A stretch of DNA of 23,230 bases from CAYQJV01 sp964417925 (lineage in GTDB: Bacteria; Hydrothermota; Tepidihabitantia; B3-TA06; CAYQJV01): assembly GCA_964417925.1 (NCBI GenBank), contig CAYQJV010000024.1:1-23230 (forward strand). The letters run 5' to 3'. The position numbers and the translations under genes are program-made. The notes below the pieces were generated by a model. It had not been told where the DNA came from. It saw only the letters and a program-made list of their open reading frames with translations, and did not search any database. Shown in pieces: positions 16,161 to 23,229 of this stretch. Each line of letters starts with the position of its first letter. The stretch's first letter is position 1.

Positions 16161-16913
16161 ATGGCAGATAAAATGAGGTTTAAAAAAATTGCTCCCTATT
16201 ATGATATTTTAATGAAGGATATAAATTACAAAGGGTGGGTTAATTACGTATTAAAGATCTTTGATAGGAAAGGTAAACATCCTACAGTAATTCTTGACTT
16301 AGGTTGTGGTACAGGGATTCCTACGATACTGCTTGCTCAAAATGGGTTTAAAGTGTATGCAATAGATAGTTCAGAGGAGATGCTTTCTGTGTTGAAAGAA
16401 AAGATTGAAAAAAACAAAATTCGGTGTATAATTCCTTTGAAAAAGGATATGAGAAAGTTCAGATTACCAGAGAAAATGGATGCAGTAGTTTCTTTTTTTG
16501 ATACTATAAATTATCTTTTGGAGGAAAAAGATTTATTGGACTGTTATAAAAGTGTATTTAACGTCCTAAAGAAAGGTGGAATTTTTGTATTCGATATAAA
16601 CACTCTTTATGGTTTAGAAAAGGTATGGGGAACAAATGTGTTTGTAAGAGAGGTTGAAAATGTATTTTCGGTATGGAAATCAGTATGGGATTCCAAAAAT
16701 AGAACATCCACTCTTTATCTTACTCTTTTTATAAAGAATGGTGCAAATTACGTAAGAATAGATGAAACCCATAAAGAGAAGGCTTTTTCCCTTTCAGAGC
16801 ATAGGAAGTTTTTGGAGAAAGCAGGGTTTCACCAAGTAGAGTTTTTTCATCATCTTACATTTTCAAAACCTTTTGATATATCTTCAAGGGTAATGGTGGT
16901 GGCTGAGAAATGA
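16161..16913 (+). CDS. SAM-dependent class I methyltransferase
   Basis: 250 residues, a class I methyltransferase. Motif I ILDLGCGTG is at 44-52, then YAIDSSEEML with the acidic residue that binds the ribose, and a motif IV region MDAVVSFFDTINYL. The C-terminal half (residues 130-250) has the strand-rich shape of small-molecule methyltransferases. Substrate unknown. It is the first gene of an operon with EndoQ, HIT and nicotinate phosphoribosyltransferase genes, and its stop overlaps the next start by ATGA. Confidence 0.85.
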   Translation: MADKMRFKKIAPYYDILMKDINYKGWVNYVLKIFDRKGKHPTVILDLGCGTGIPTILLAQNGFKVYAIDSSEEMLSVLKEKIEKNKIRCIIPLKKDMRKFRLPEKMDAVVSFFDTINYLLEEKDLLDCYKSVFNVLKKGGIFVFDINTLYGLEKVWGTNVFVREVENVFSVWKSVWDSKNRTSTLYLTLFIKNGANYVRIDETHKEKAFSLSEHRKFLEKAGFHQVEFFHHLTFSKPFDISSRVMVVAEK

Positions 16914-18148
16914 AGTTCATAGCAGATTTGCACATACATTCCAAATACTCCAGGGCAACAAGTGGTAACATGACCTTAGAAGGAATTGTAAAGGCAGCAA
17001 AGATGAAAGGTATAAAACTTGTTGGAACATCTGATTTTACTCATCCTTTATGGCTTTCTGAGCTTAAGTCTAAACTTAAAGAGGCAGGACAAGGGATATT
17101 TAAGTATGATGATGTCTATTTTATGCTTGAAGTTGAGGTTAGTAATGTGTATACAAAGAATGGAAGATTGAGGAAAATTCATAATCTTATATACGTACCT
17201 TCATTTAAGGATGTTGAAAAGATAAATAAATATTTAGCAAGGTTTGGGAATTTAGAAGCTGATGGAAGGCCAACATTGGGGCTTGATTCAGAAAATATGG
17301 TTGAAGGGATTCTTTCTCTCTCTCCTGATTCATTTATAGTGCCTGCCCATATCTGGACCCCTTGGTTCTCTCTTTTTGGCTCAAATTCTGGTTTTGATTC
17401 TCTGGAAGAGTGTTTTGGTAAATATTCTAACGAGATTTTTGCAGCAGAAACTGGCCTTTCTTCTGATCCTCCTATGAATTGGAGGCTTTCTGCTCTTGAT
17501 AGAATAACTCTCATATCAAATTCAGATGCTCATTCACCTCAGAAGCTTGGAAGAGAGGCAAATGTTTTTGATGCCCCTCTTTCTTTTTATGAAATAAAGG
17601 AAATTCTAAAAACAAAGGATAAAAAAAGGTTTTTATATACCATTGAGTTCTTCCCTGAGGAGGGAAAATATCATTACGATGGCCATAGGAAGTGCAGTGT
17701 AAGAGTTTCTCCAAAGGAGGCGATCCTGAATAACAATATATGTCCTGTGTGTGGCAAAGGACTTACCCTTGGGGTGCTACATAGAGTGGAAGATTTAGCA
17801 GATAGAGAGGAGGGGTATGTTCCGGAGAATGCAATTCCATATAAACATCTTGTTCCCCTTGACGAAATAATAGCAGAGGTTACAGGATATGGGAAAGAGA
17901 CCATGGCAGTGAAAAAGGTGTATGAACATCTTGTAAATACTTTTGGAGGAGAGTTCAATGTGTTGCTTGAAGTATCCATAAAGGACATTGAAAGAGAATC
18001 TGATGAGAGAGTGGCAAAAGGTGTAGAACTGATGAGGAAGGGAAAAGTTTACGTTGAACCTGGGTATGATGGAGTATTTGGTGTGGTGAGAATTTTTAAA
18101 GATGAAGAGAAAGAACAGCCTGAAAAGGGGCAGTTATCTCTTTTTTGA
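16910..18148 (+). CDS. EndoQ-like PHP-domain endonuclease (TIGR00375 type)
   Basis: 412 residues matching the endonuclease Q group, which in Pyrococcus cuts DNA 5' of deaminated bases (uracil, hypoxanthine) and abasic sites. PHP-domain metal motifs: DLHIHSKYSRATSG (6-19), GTSDFTHP (39-46), PAHIWTPWFSLFGSNSG (145-161) and SNSDAHSP (203-210). A zinc-finger region follows, with Cys at 262, 278 and 281 and nearby His, then a helical C-terminal domain. The last five residues, QLSLF, match the bacterial beta-clamp-binding consensus. The start overlaps the methyltransferase stop and the end overlaps the HIT start. Family confidence is good; activity is inferred from homologues. Confidence 0.85.
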   Translation: MKFIADLHIHSKYSRATSGNMTLEGIVKAAKMKGIKLVGTSDFTHPLWLSELKSKLKEAGQGIFKYDDVYFMLEVEVSNVYTKNGRLRKIHNLIYVPSFKDVEKINKYLARFGNLEADGRPTLGLDSENMVEGILSLSPDSFIVPAHIWTPWFSLFGSNSGFDSLEECFGKYSNEIFAAETGLSSDPPMNWRLSALDRITLISNSDAHSPQKLGREANVFDAPLSFYEIKEILKTKDKKRFLYTIEFFPEEGKYHYDGHRKCSVRVSPKEAILNNNICPVCGKGLTLGVLHRVEDLADREEGYVPENAIPYKHLVPLDEIIAEVTGYGKETMAVKKVYEHLVNTFGGEFNVLLEVSIKDIERESDERVAKGVELMRKGKVYVEPGYDGVFGVVRIFKDEEKEQPEKGQLSLF

Positions 18149-18639
18149 TGGAAAGATTGTGGGCTCCTTGGAGAATGGAATATATTGCATCTCCTGAAAA
18201 AGAAGGATGTATATTCTGTAACGCAATAAAAGAAAAAGAAGATAAAAAAAATCTGGTTATCTATAGAGGCGATAAAGCGTTTGTAATAATGAATAAATAT
18301 CCATATAACAATGGGCATTTAATGATAGCTCCGTACACTCATACTGGAAGTTTTGAAGAACTTTCAGATGAAGAGATAAAAGATATTGGAAAACTTACTA
18401 AGAAAGCTTTAAAGGTTCTTAAAATATATGGTAATCCTCAAGGATACAATATTGGAATTAACATTGGAAGAGTTGCAGGAGCGGGAATAGTTGATCATAT
18501 ACATCTACATGTTGTTCCAAGATGGGGAGGAGATACAAATTTCATGCCTGTGATTGCAGAGACAAAGGTTATTTCAGAACATATAGAAAAAACTTACGAA
18601 AGGTTAAGGGAAATATGGGAAGAGATAGAAAGTTTCTAA
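18148..18639 (+). CDS. HIT-family hydrolase/Ap4A phosphorylase-like
   Basis: 163 residues. Histidine-triad nucleotide-binding protein with the active-site motif HIHLHVVPRW at 117-126 and a Cys pair (21/24, CIFC), as in zinc-binding HIT proteins of the Ap4A-phosphorylase/hydrolase branch; MERLWAPWRMEY is typical of that branch's N-terminus. It likely cleaves dinucleoside polyphosphates or AMP conjugates. Its ATG overlaps the EndoQ stop (TGATG), so it is translationally coupled. A TTG one codon upstream is also in frame. Confidence 0.9.
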   Translation: MERLWAPWRMEYIASPEKEGCIFCNAIKEKEDKKNLVIYRGDKAFVIMNKYPYNNGHLMIAPYTHTGSFEELSDEEIKDIGKLTKKALKVLKIYGNPQGYNIGINIGRVAGAGIVDHIHLHVVPRWGGDTNFMPVIAETKVISEHIEKTYERLREIWEEIESF

Positions 18640-19787
18640 TAGCAACTGAAAAGGATATAGTTTCCAAAAAAACTACAGACATTTATTTTAAAAGAACCGT
18701 TGAAATCCTTACGAAAAAACAGAAATCAAAACTTGTAAGAGCAGAGTTTGTAGCCAAACATTCTCCCTATGGAGAATGGGCAGTGTTTTCAGGATTGTAT
18801 GAAGTAATTGAGTTACTTAAAGGTAAGAATGTTAATCTGTATGCGATGCCTGAGGGAACAATTTTTTATCCTTTTGAACCGGTGATGGTGATTGAGGGAG
18901 ACTACATTGAATTCGCAGAATACGAAACTGCTTTACTTGGGTTTATATGCCAAGCTTCTGGAATCACTACAAAGGCAGCAAGAATGCGTAAAATAGCAGA
19001 GGGAAGAATACTGTTAAGTTTTGGTGCAAGAAGAATGCATCCTGCAATATCTCCGATGATTGAAAGAAGTGCATATATAGGAGGATGTGATGGAGTGTCA
19101 ACGATTCTTGCAGCAGAGGAGATAGGTGAGTCTCCAAGAGGTACGATGCCCCATGCTTTGATTCTTCTTTTTGGAGATACCTTAGAGGCTGTTAAGGCAT
19201 TTCATGAAGTAATAGAGAAAGATGTGCCAAGGATTGCTTTGATTGATACCTTTCAAGATGAAAAATTTGAAGCAATAAAGGTTGTTGAGGGAGCAGAGAA
19301 GTACCTTTATGGTATAAGGCTTGACACCCCTGGCTCAAGAAGAGGGGATTTAAAAAAAATAGTGCAGGAGATACGTTGGGAATTAAAAATAAGAAATCTG
19401 GATAAGGTTAAAATTTTTGTAAGTGGAGGAATTGATGAAAAAGAGATAGAAGAACTTAAAGATGTTGTAGATGGATTTGGGGTGGGAACATCCCTTTCCA
19501 ATGCAAGAGTGATTGACTTTGCAATGGATATTGTAGAAATAGAAGGAAATCCTATTGCAAAAAGGGGGAAAAGGGCAGGGGCAAAAAATGTATTTCTATG
19601 TGAAAAATGTTTGTACAGAAGAACAGGACTTCTTTTAGAAAAACCTACAAAGTGTTCTCGGTGTGGAGGGAAGGAGATTCCCTTACTTTCTCTTTATATA
19701 AAAAAAGGAGAAGTGATAAAAGAAGTGGACTCTCCTAAGGAAATAAGGAACTATGTATTGTCTCAATTACACAATGTTTTTCTTTAA
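18615..19787 (+). CDS. pncB: Nicotinate phosphoribosyltransferase
   Basis: NAD-salvage enzyme that joins nicotinate and PRPP, with ATP, to form nicotinate mononucleotide. 390 residues. FGARRMHP is at 136-143, GTMPH at 176-180, a phosphate-binding region near IFVSGGIDE, and a C-terminal zinc ribbon with CxxC pairs at 329/332 and 347/350, as in the archaeal/thermophile form. The frame reaches back to 18522, but those residues lie inside the HIT gene; ATG 18615, with AAGGG four bases upstream, fits the family N-terminus. It overlaps the HIT gene by 25 bases and the convergent membrane-protein gene by 4. Confidence 0.92.
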   Translation: MGRDRKFLIATEKDIVSKKTTDIYFKRTVEILTKKQKSKLVRAEFVAKHSPYGEWAVFSGLYEVIELLKGKNVNLYAMPEGTIFYPFEPVMVIEGDYIEFAEYETALLGFICQASGITTKAARMRKIAEGRILLSFGARRMHPAISPMIERSAYIGGCDGVSTILAAEEIGESPRGTMPHALILLFGDTLEAVKAFHEVIEKDVPRIALIDTFQDEKFEAIKVVEGAEKYLYGIRLDTPGSRRGDLKKIVQEIRWELKIRNLDKVKIFVSGGIDEKEIEELKDVVDGFGVGTSLSNARVIDFAMDIVEIEGNPIAKRGKRAGAKNVFLCEKCLYRRTGLLLEKPTKCSRCGGKEIPLLSLYIKKGEVIKEVDSPKEIRNYVLSQLHNVFL

Positions 19788-20869
19788 TAGGCTCTTGTAA
19801 TAAAAAGAATAATAAACGCAGAAATTCCTGACCACTGTATTATTTTAAAGGTAAAAGGATAATTTGTCTTTAATAAATGCCATAGATAAGAAAAAAGTGC
19901 AGTGATTGTAAATACCGCTATACATAACAATGTGGTTGATAGGAGGGATAAAGAATTTTTATACAATGAACTAAGACCAGGTCCTAATACAGAGCCAAAT
20001 ACAATCACAAGGTGGAAAACATAAGCAAATAGGGATTCTTGTCCCAGAAACATAAAAGACTTAAGATAATTCATTATTCCTTTTTCTTCCGCTAACCAAG
20101 AAAGGGTGGTTAGAAAAAGTACCATACTAAACCGTGTAAAGGAATTCCAAAGAGATGGTTTTGAATACAATACTCCTCCTATAAAAAAGAGAGCTAAAAA
20201 AATGAGAAAGTAAAGGATTCCCTTTTTCTTTTCCTCCTCTTTTAAGGGAAATAAAAATCCCATGAATCCTCCTAATATTAAGTATCCTGCCCATGGAAAC
20301 AAAGGAAATAGTCTGTTGTACTTGGATGATATCCATGTGGAGAAGAACAAAGGTAGAGAGTCCGCTGTGTTTTTTAAAAAATTTGGTTCAAGCATGAAAA
20401 CAGTTCCTAAAATAAAAGAGGCAAACATTACTGGTGTGGGTTTTCTAAATATTATTATCAAAAGTTGCAATAGTATGAGTCCCATTCCAATACATTGAAG
20501 GATGTCCATGGAAAAGAAATTCAACATGTCTTTTTGATTCATGCAACACAAAATTTTTTTTAAAGAAAAATAGGGAAGATGTAACCAGTATCCGAGCAAG
20601 ATTATTGATAAAAATCTTTTGAATCTTCTTAAAAGAATATTACTCCCAAGGTATCTTTGCCAATCCCTTCTTGAGATAACCACCATAATAAAGCCTGCTC
20701 CAAACAGAAAAAGCGGGGCAGTGATGCCATGGATGGTTTCATGAACTTTCCACCAATTTTCCTGTTTTATTGAAGAAGAAAGCATTACCCTGAAGACATG
20801 CCCTTGAATCATAAGCATTACAGCAAATAATCTGATGAAATCGAGAAAAAGATATCTTTTTTTATTCAT
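19784..20869 (-). CDS. Multipass acyltransferase-like membrane protein (HGSNAT/DUF1624 type)
   Basis: 361 residues with about ten hydrophobic helices. The N-terminal FLDFIRLFAVMLMIQGHVF (8-26) has the Asp-x-x-Arg and His pattern of the heparan-alpha-glucosaminide N-acetyltransferase catalytic and acyltransferase-3 superfamilies, and PWAGYLILGGFMGFLFP matches a conserved loop-helix of DUF1624. Such proteins move acyl groups across the membrane onto sugars or related acceptors. Acceptor unknown. It is transcribed alone, convergent with pncB. Confidence 0.75.
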   Translation of the reverse strand: MNKKRYLFLDFIRLFAVMLMIQGHVFRVMLSSSIKQENWWKVHETIHGITAPLFLFGAGFIMVVISRRDWQRYLGSNILLRRFKRFLSIILLGYWLHLPYFSLKKILCCMNQKDMLNFFSMDILQCIGMGLILLQLLIIIFRKPTPVMFASFILGTVFMLEPNFLKNTADSLPLFFSTWISSKYNRLFPLFPWAGYLILGGFMGFLFPLKEEEKKKGILYFLIFLALFFIGGVLYSKPSLWNSFTRFSMVLFLTTLSWLAEEKGIMNYLKSFMFLGQESLFAYVFHLVIVFGSVLGPGLSSLYKNSLSLLSTTLLCIAVFTITALFSYLWHLLKTNYPFTFKIIQWSGISAFIILFITRAY

Positions 20870-20879
20870 TATTTGTTAA

Positions 20880-20907
20880 ATTTTATACTTTTTTGAAAAA
20901 AAATCAA
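20880..20907 (-). promoter_or_regulatory. Promoter of the acyltransferase-like gene (near-leaderless)
   Basis: Minus strand: -35 TTGATT (20902-20907), 16-base spacer, -10 TAAAAT (20880-20885), then 10 bases to the ATG at 20869. A leader of only a few bases is predicted and no Shine-Dalgarno is seen. Confidence 0.45.
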
Positions 20908-20938
20908 ACATTTAAAAATGGAATAGAAGAATAATTTC

Positions 20939-20966
20939 TTGACAATTTGATATTCGGGTGTACTCT
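20939..20966 (+). promoter_or_regulatory. Promoter of the 20992 gene
   Basis: -35 TTGACA (20939-20944), 16-base spacer, -10-like TACTCT (20961-20966), weak but keeping the first T, the A and the last T. Transcription would start near 20973, inside the palindrome at 20966-20980. Confidence 0.45.
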
Positions 20967-20980
20967 TTTACTGAGTAAAA
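20966..20980. repeat. Perfect 15-base palindrome at a predicted transcription start
   Basis: TTTTACT-G-AGTAAAA, centred on 20973, between the -10 box and the ribosome binding site of the 20992 gene. Position suggests an operator or a small 5' hairpin. A similar but imperfect sequence, TTTTTACTCTGTAAAA, occurs inside the gene near 21024-21039. Confidence 0.4.
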
Positions 20981-20991
20981 AGGAGGTGATA

Positions 20992-21489
20992 ATGAGATAC
21001 TTTTTGCTGGGGATTGTATTGACCTTTTTACTCTGTAAAACAGAAAAGAAAGAAATAAAAGAAATATACAGGTTCCCCATTACAATAAAAGATACAATAA
21101 AAGATGTGCATGTATTTTTTGATAAGGATATCACATGGGATAATAATGGTTCGTTCAGAATAGAAGTTTCAAAAGCCTATACTATATATCTCTTTACCAT
21201 AAAAAAACCTTCTTTAAAAGATGCAAGGGTTATATGCGAAGCGAAAGTAAAAGGTGATGATATCAAAGGCATGGCCTATCTTCAGATAGAGTATTTGATA
21301 CCAGGTAAAGGAATCTTTTTTGCAAAAGGAGACTATAATCCTTGCATGGGTACTCATGACTGGTTAAAAAAGGAGGTTAAATTCTGTCTTGGAAAGGATG
21401 AACAACCTGAGTATTTGAAGATTGGAATAGTATTTACTGGAGGAGGAAGGTTATGGATAGATGACATACGCCTGTATATTGAAAAATAA
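20992..21489 (+). CDS. Secreted or lipid-anchored beta-sandwich protein
   Basis: 165 residues. The start at 20992 follows a very strong AGGAGGTGAT; an in-frame ATG at 20947 lies in the promoter region. The N-terminus MRYFLLGIVLTFLLC is a signal peptide ending in Cys 15, an atypical lipobox (Leu at -1), so a lipoprotein is likely but not certain. The rest is strand-rich and ends in GTHDWLKKEVKF and GGGRLWIDDIRLYI, a pattern typical of galactose-binding-like or carbohydrate-binding jelly-roll domains. No catalytic motif seen. Transcribed alone. Confidence 0.7.
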   Translation: MRYFLLGIVLTFLLCKTEKKEIKEIYRFPITIKDTIKDVHVFFDKDITWDNNGSFRIEVSKAYTIYLFTIKKPSLKDARVICEAKVKGDDIKGMAYLQIEYLIPGKGIFFAKGDYNPCMGTHDWLKKEVKFCLGKDEQPEYLKIGIVFTGGGRLWIDDIRLYIEK

Positions 21490-21498
21490 ATAAATTTT

Positions 21499-22206
21499 TT
21501 ATTCTCTTTCTTTCCAAGCTCCTGCAATTACAACTCCATAGGTTTCAATAGCTCCTTCCTTTAATAAAATTTTTGAGCACTCATCAAGTGTTGCTCCGGT
21601 GGTCATTACATCATCTATAAGTAGTACTCTTTTATTGCTTATTGTCTTTTTATACGTTTTTCTTACGCAAAAAGCATTTTTGACATTTTTTCTTCTTTCT
21701 GTTGGAGAAAGTTCTGTTTGTGTTTTTGTATTTTTTGTTCTTTTCAAGATATTTAATGTTTCTATACCTGTAATTTTTGATACTTCTTCAGCAAGTATTT
21801 CACTTTGATTGTATCTTCTTTCTCTTTTTCTTGCCGGATGAAGTGGCACAGGGACTATAAGCTCTGCTTTACTTAAAATAGGGTCGTTTTTTACAAGATT
21901 TCCCATTGTTTTCCCCAACAATCTTCCTATTTTCTTTTTATGATTGTACTTAAACTCATGAAGCAGTATCGGCATAGGGTCTTTAAAAAGATATACTGCT
22001 CTTATTTTTGAGAGTGAGAGAGGGTGTTTCCTACAAAATGTGCATATTTCTCCTTTTGTATGAGGATTTCCACATAAAATGCAAAAATTTTTATCTACAG
22101 AAATGAGTTTGTTTAAACATTCTTCACAAACTATTGCTTCTTCTGTATCTCTTTTACATACTACACATACCGGAGGTATGAAAAAATCAAATACTGCTTT
22201 AAGTAT
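21499..22206 (-). CDS. comF: ComF-family phosphoribosyltransferase (no canonical start codon)
   Basis: About 235 residues when read from the family-typical N-terminus. The zinc-finger part has CxxC pairs in VCVVC, VCEEC, CILC and CTFC; then the phosphoribosyltransferase part has VPVPLHPARKRERRYNQS and the PRPP-binding VLLIDDVMTTGATLDE. Family members take part in DNA uptake (ComFC) or phosphoribosyl chemistry. No ATG, GTG or TTG exists in frame upstream of the internal Met codon at 21975; the codon where the start should be is ATA at 22206 (or ATA at 22215). I read the gene as whole but with a non-standard start or a sequence error, and the 5' end is approximate. It follows lgt directly. Confidence 0.75.
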   Translation of the reverse strand: MLKAVFDFFIPPVCVVCKRDTEEAIVCEECLNKLISVDKNFCILCGNPHTKGEICTFCRKHPLSLSKIRAVYLFKDPMPILLHEFKYNHKKKIGRLLGKTMGNLVKNDPILSKAELIVPVPLHPARKRERRYNQSEILAEEVSKITGIETLNILKRTKNTKTQTELSPTERRKNVKNAFCVRKTYKKTISNKRVLLIDDVMTTGATLDECSKILLKEGAIETYGVVIAGAWKERE

Positions 22207-22220
22207 TTCGTTTATATACG

Positions 22221-22982
22221 TTATTTTTGGAGTTTCTTTTTTGAAAATGCAAAATAAAGAACAATCCCTATAAGAGATACAAGCGCTGCAATTATTTGAT
22301 TTAACAGATAGTTGAAAGTATCTTCGTAGTATCTGAAAAAGTTTATAAGAAGTCTAAATCCTCCAAAAAAAGCAAGGAATAAAAAGAAGAGTTGGCCAGG
22401 TAGTAGTTTTTTCTTTTTTTCAATATGTAGAAGTATAATAAATAGAAGAAAGCCAAAGAAGGATTGAAAGAGTTGTGTAGGAATTAATGGTGTATCCGGA
22501 AACTGAAGACCTGCAGGAGAATAAGGTTTAAATATTACACCGCACACATTAGAAGGTTTTCCAAAACAACATCCATTTAAAAAACAACCTATTCTTCCTA
22601 TTCCTTCTCCCAGAGCAATTGATGGAGCTATTATATCTAAGAGTTTCCTGATAGGAAGTTTTTTGAAAAAAGCATAAAGCAAACCCAATAATAGCGCAAA
22701 TAAAAATCCACCAAAATACACTGCTCCTCCATGCCATATCATAAATATTTCCAAAAGATCTTCCCTGAATTCGCTCCAGTGCATTATCACATAAAACATT
22801 CGGGAACCAAAAACAACGCCTATGATTACCCAAAGCACTAAATCAGAGATTACTTTTGTATCAATATTTTTTCTTTTTGCTCTCTTCTCTGCTATCCATA
22901 TTCCAAGAAGAAATGCGAGAAGAAGCATTACACTGTAACTTCTTATTTCAAGTCCACCTATACGGATAAGTACAGGATACAT
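22221..22982 (-). CDS. lgt: Prolipoprotein diacylglyceryl transferase
   Basis: Integral membrane enzyme that transfers diacylglycerol from phosphatidylglycerol to the lipobox Cys of prolipoproteins, the first step of lipoprotein maturation. 253 residues, seven membrane helices. Landmarks: GSRMFYVI (59-66), HGG (84-86), and the family signature GRIGCFLNGCCFG at 129-141 with the essential Arg and Asn. It fits with the predicted lipoproteins at 2300 and 20992. The start at 22982 sits 5 bases from the predicted -10 with no Shine-Dalgarno. First gene of a unit with comF. Confidence 0.95.
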   Translation of the reverse strand: MYPVLIRIGGLEIRSYSVMLLLAFLLGIWIAEKRAKRKNIDTKVISDLVLWVIIGVVFGSRMFYVIMHWSEFREDLLEIFMIWHGGAVYFGGFLFALLLGLLYAFFKKLPIRKLLDIIAPSIALGEGIGRIGCFLNGCCFGKPSNVCGVIFKPYSPAGLQFPDTPLIPTQLFQSFFGFLLFIILLHIEKKKKLLPGQLFFLFLAFFGGFRLLINFFRYYEDTFNYLLNQIIAALVSLIGIVLYFAFSKKKLQK

Positions 22983-22987
22983 GCAAA

Positions 22988-23016
22988 AGTATAATCCTAA
23001 TAGAAATAAATGTCAA
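22988..23016 (-). promoter_or_regulatory. Promoter of lgt-comF (predicted leaderless)
   Basis: Minus strand: -35 TTGACA (23011-23016), 17-base spacer, -10 TATACT (22988-22993), then 5 bases to the lgt ATG at 22982. No Shine-Dalgarno. Confidence 0.6.
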
Positions 23017-23112
23017 GTTTTCTACAGAGAGTTTCGAAAAATCCTTATTGTTGGTATTTTCTATCGTGAAAAAATCACCCATACCCCCTCAATGCAAACA
23101 AAAAAGGAGGCC

Positions 23113-23229
23113 CTAAAGCGCTATCCCCTCATCTATCTCATAACACTTGTCCGCCACCAAAACACCACCCATATCAACCTTATTTATAAATTTTAAGGCA
23201 TCCACTAACAACTTTACTTCACTTGCATA
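23113..23229 (-). pseudogene. Possible transposase remnant (partial, window edge)
   Basis: Minus-strand frame open from the window edge to a TAG at 23113-23115, 38 codons, containing GGVLVADKCYEID. This resembles the second-Asp region of DDE transposases of the IS4/IS5 type (consensus near ADKGYD). It stops right after, where an intact transposase would continue, and the plus strand is unusually C-rich here compared with the neighbouring genes. Could equally be the end of an unrelated gene. Confidence 0.3.

Noticed and set aside
18522..18614. N-terminal extension of nicotinate phosphoribosyltransferase
   Set aside because: It is the HIT gene read in another frame; the ATG at 18615 has its own AAGGG.
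21018..21040. Second copy of the TTTTACT palindrome inside the 20992 gene
   Set aside because: It is imperfect, falls in the signal-peptide codons and is likely a chance A/T similarity.
23105..23110. AGGAGG on the plus strand as a ribosome binding site
   Set aside because: No ATG, GTG or TTG follows at a usable distance, so no gene is supported.
22981..23196. 71-residue plus-strand frame upstream of lgt
   Set aside because: It runs antisense through the lgt promoter, has no ribosome binding site and no protein-like pattern beyond a Lys/Arg-rich composition.
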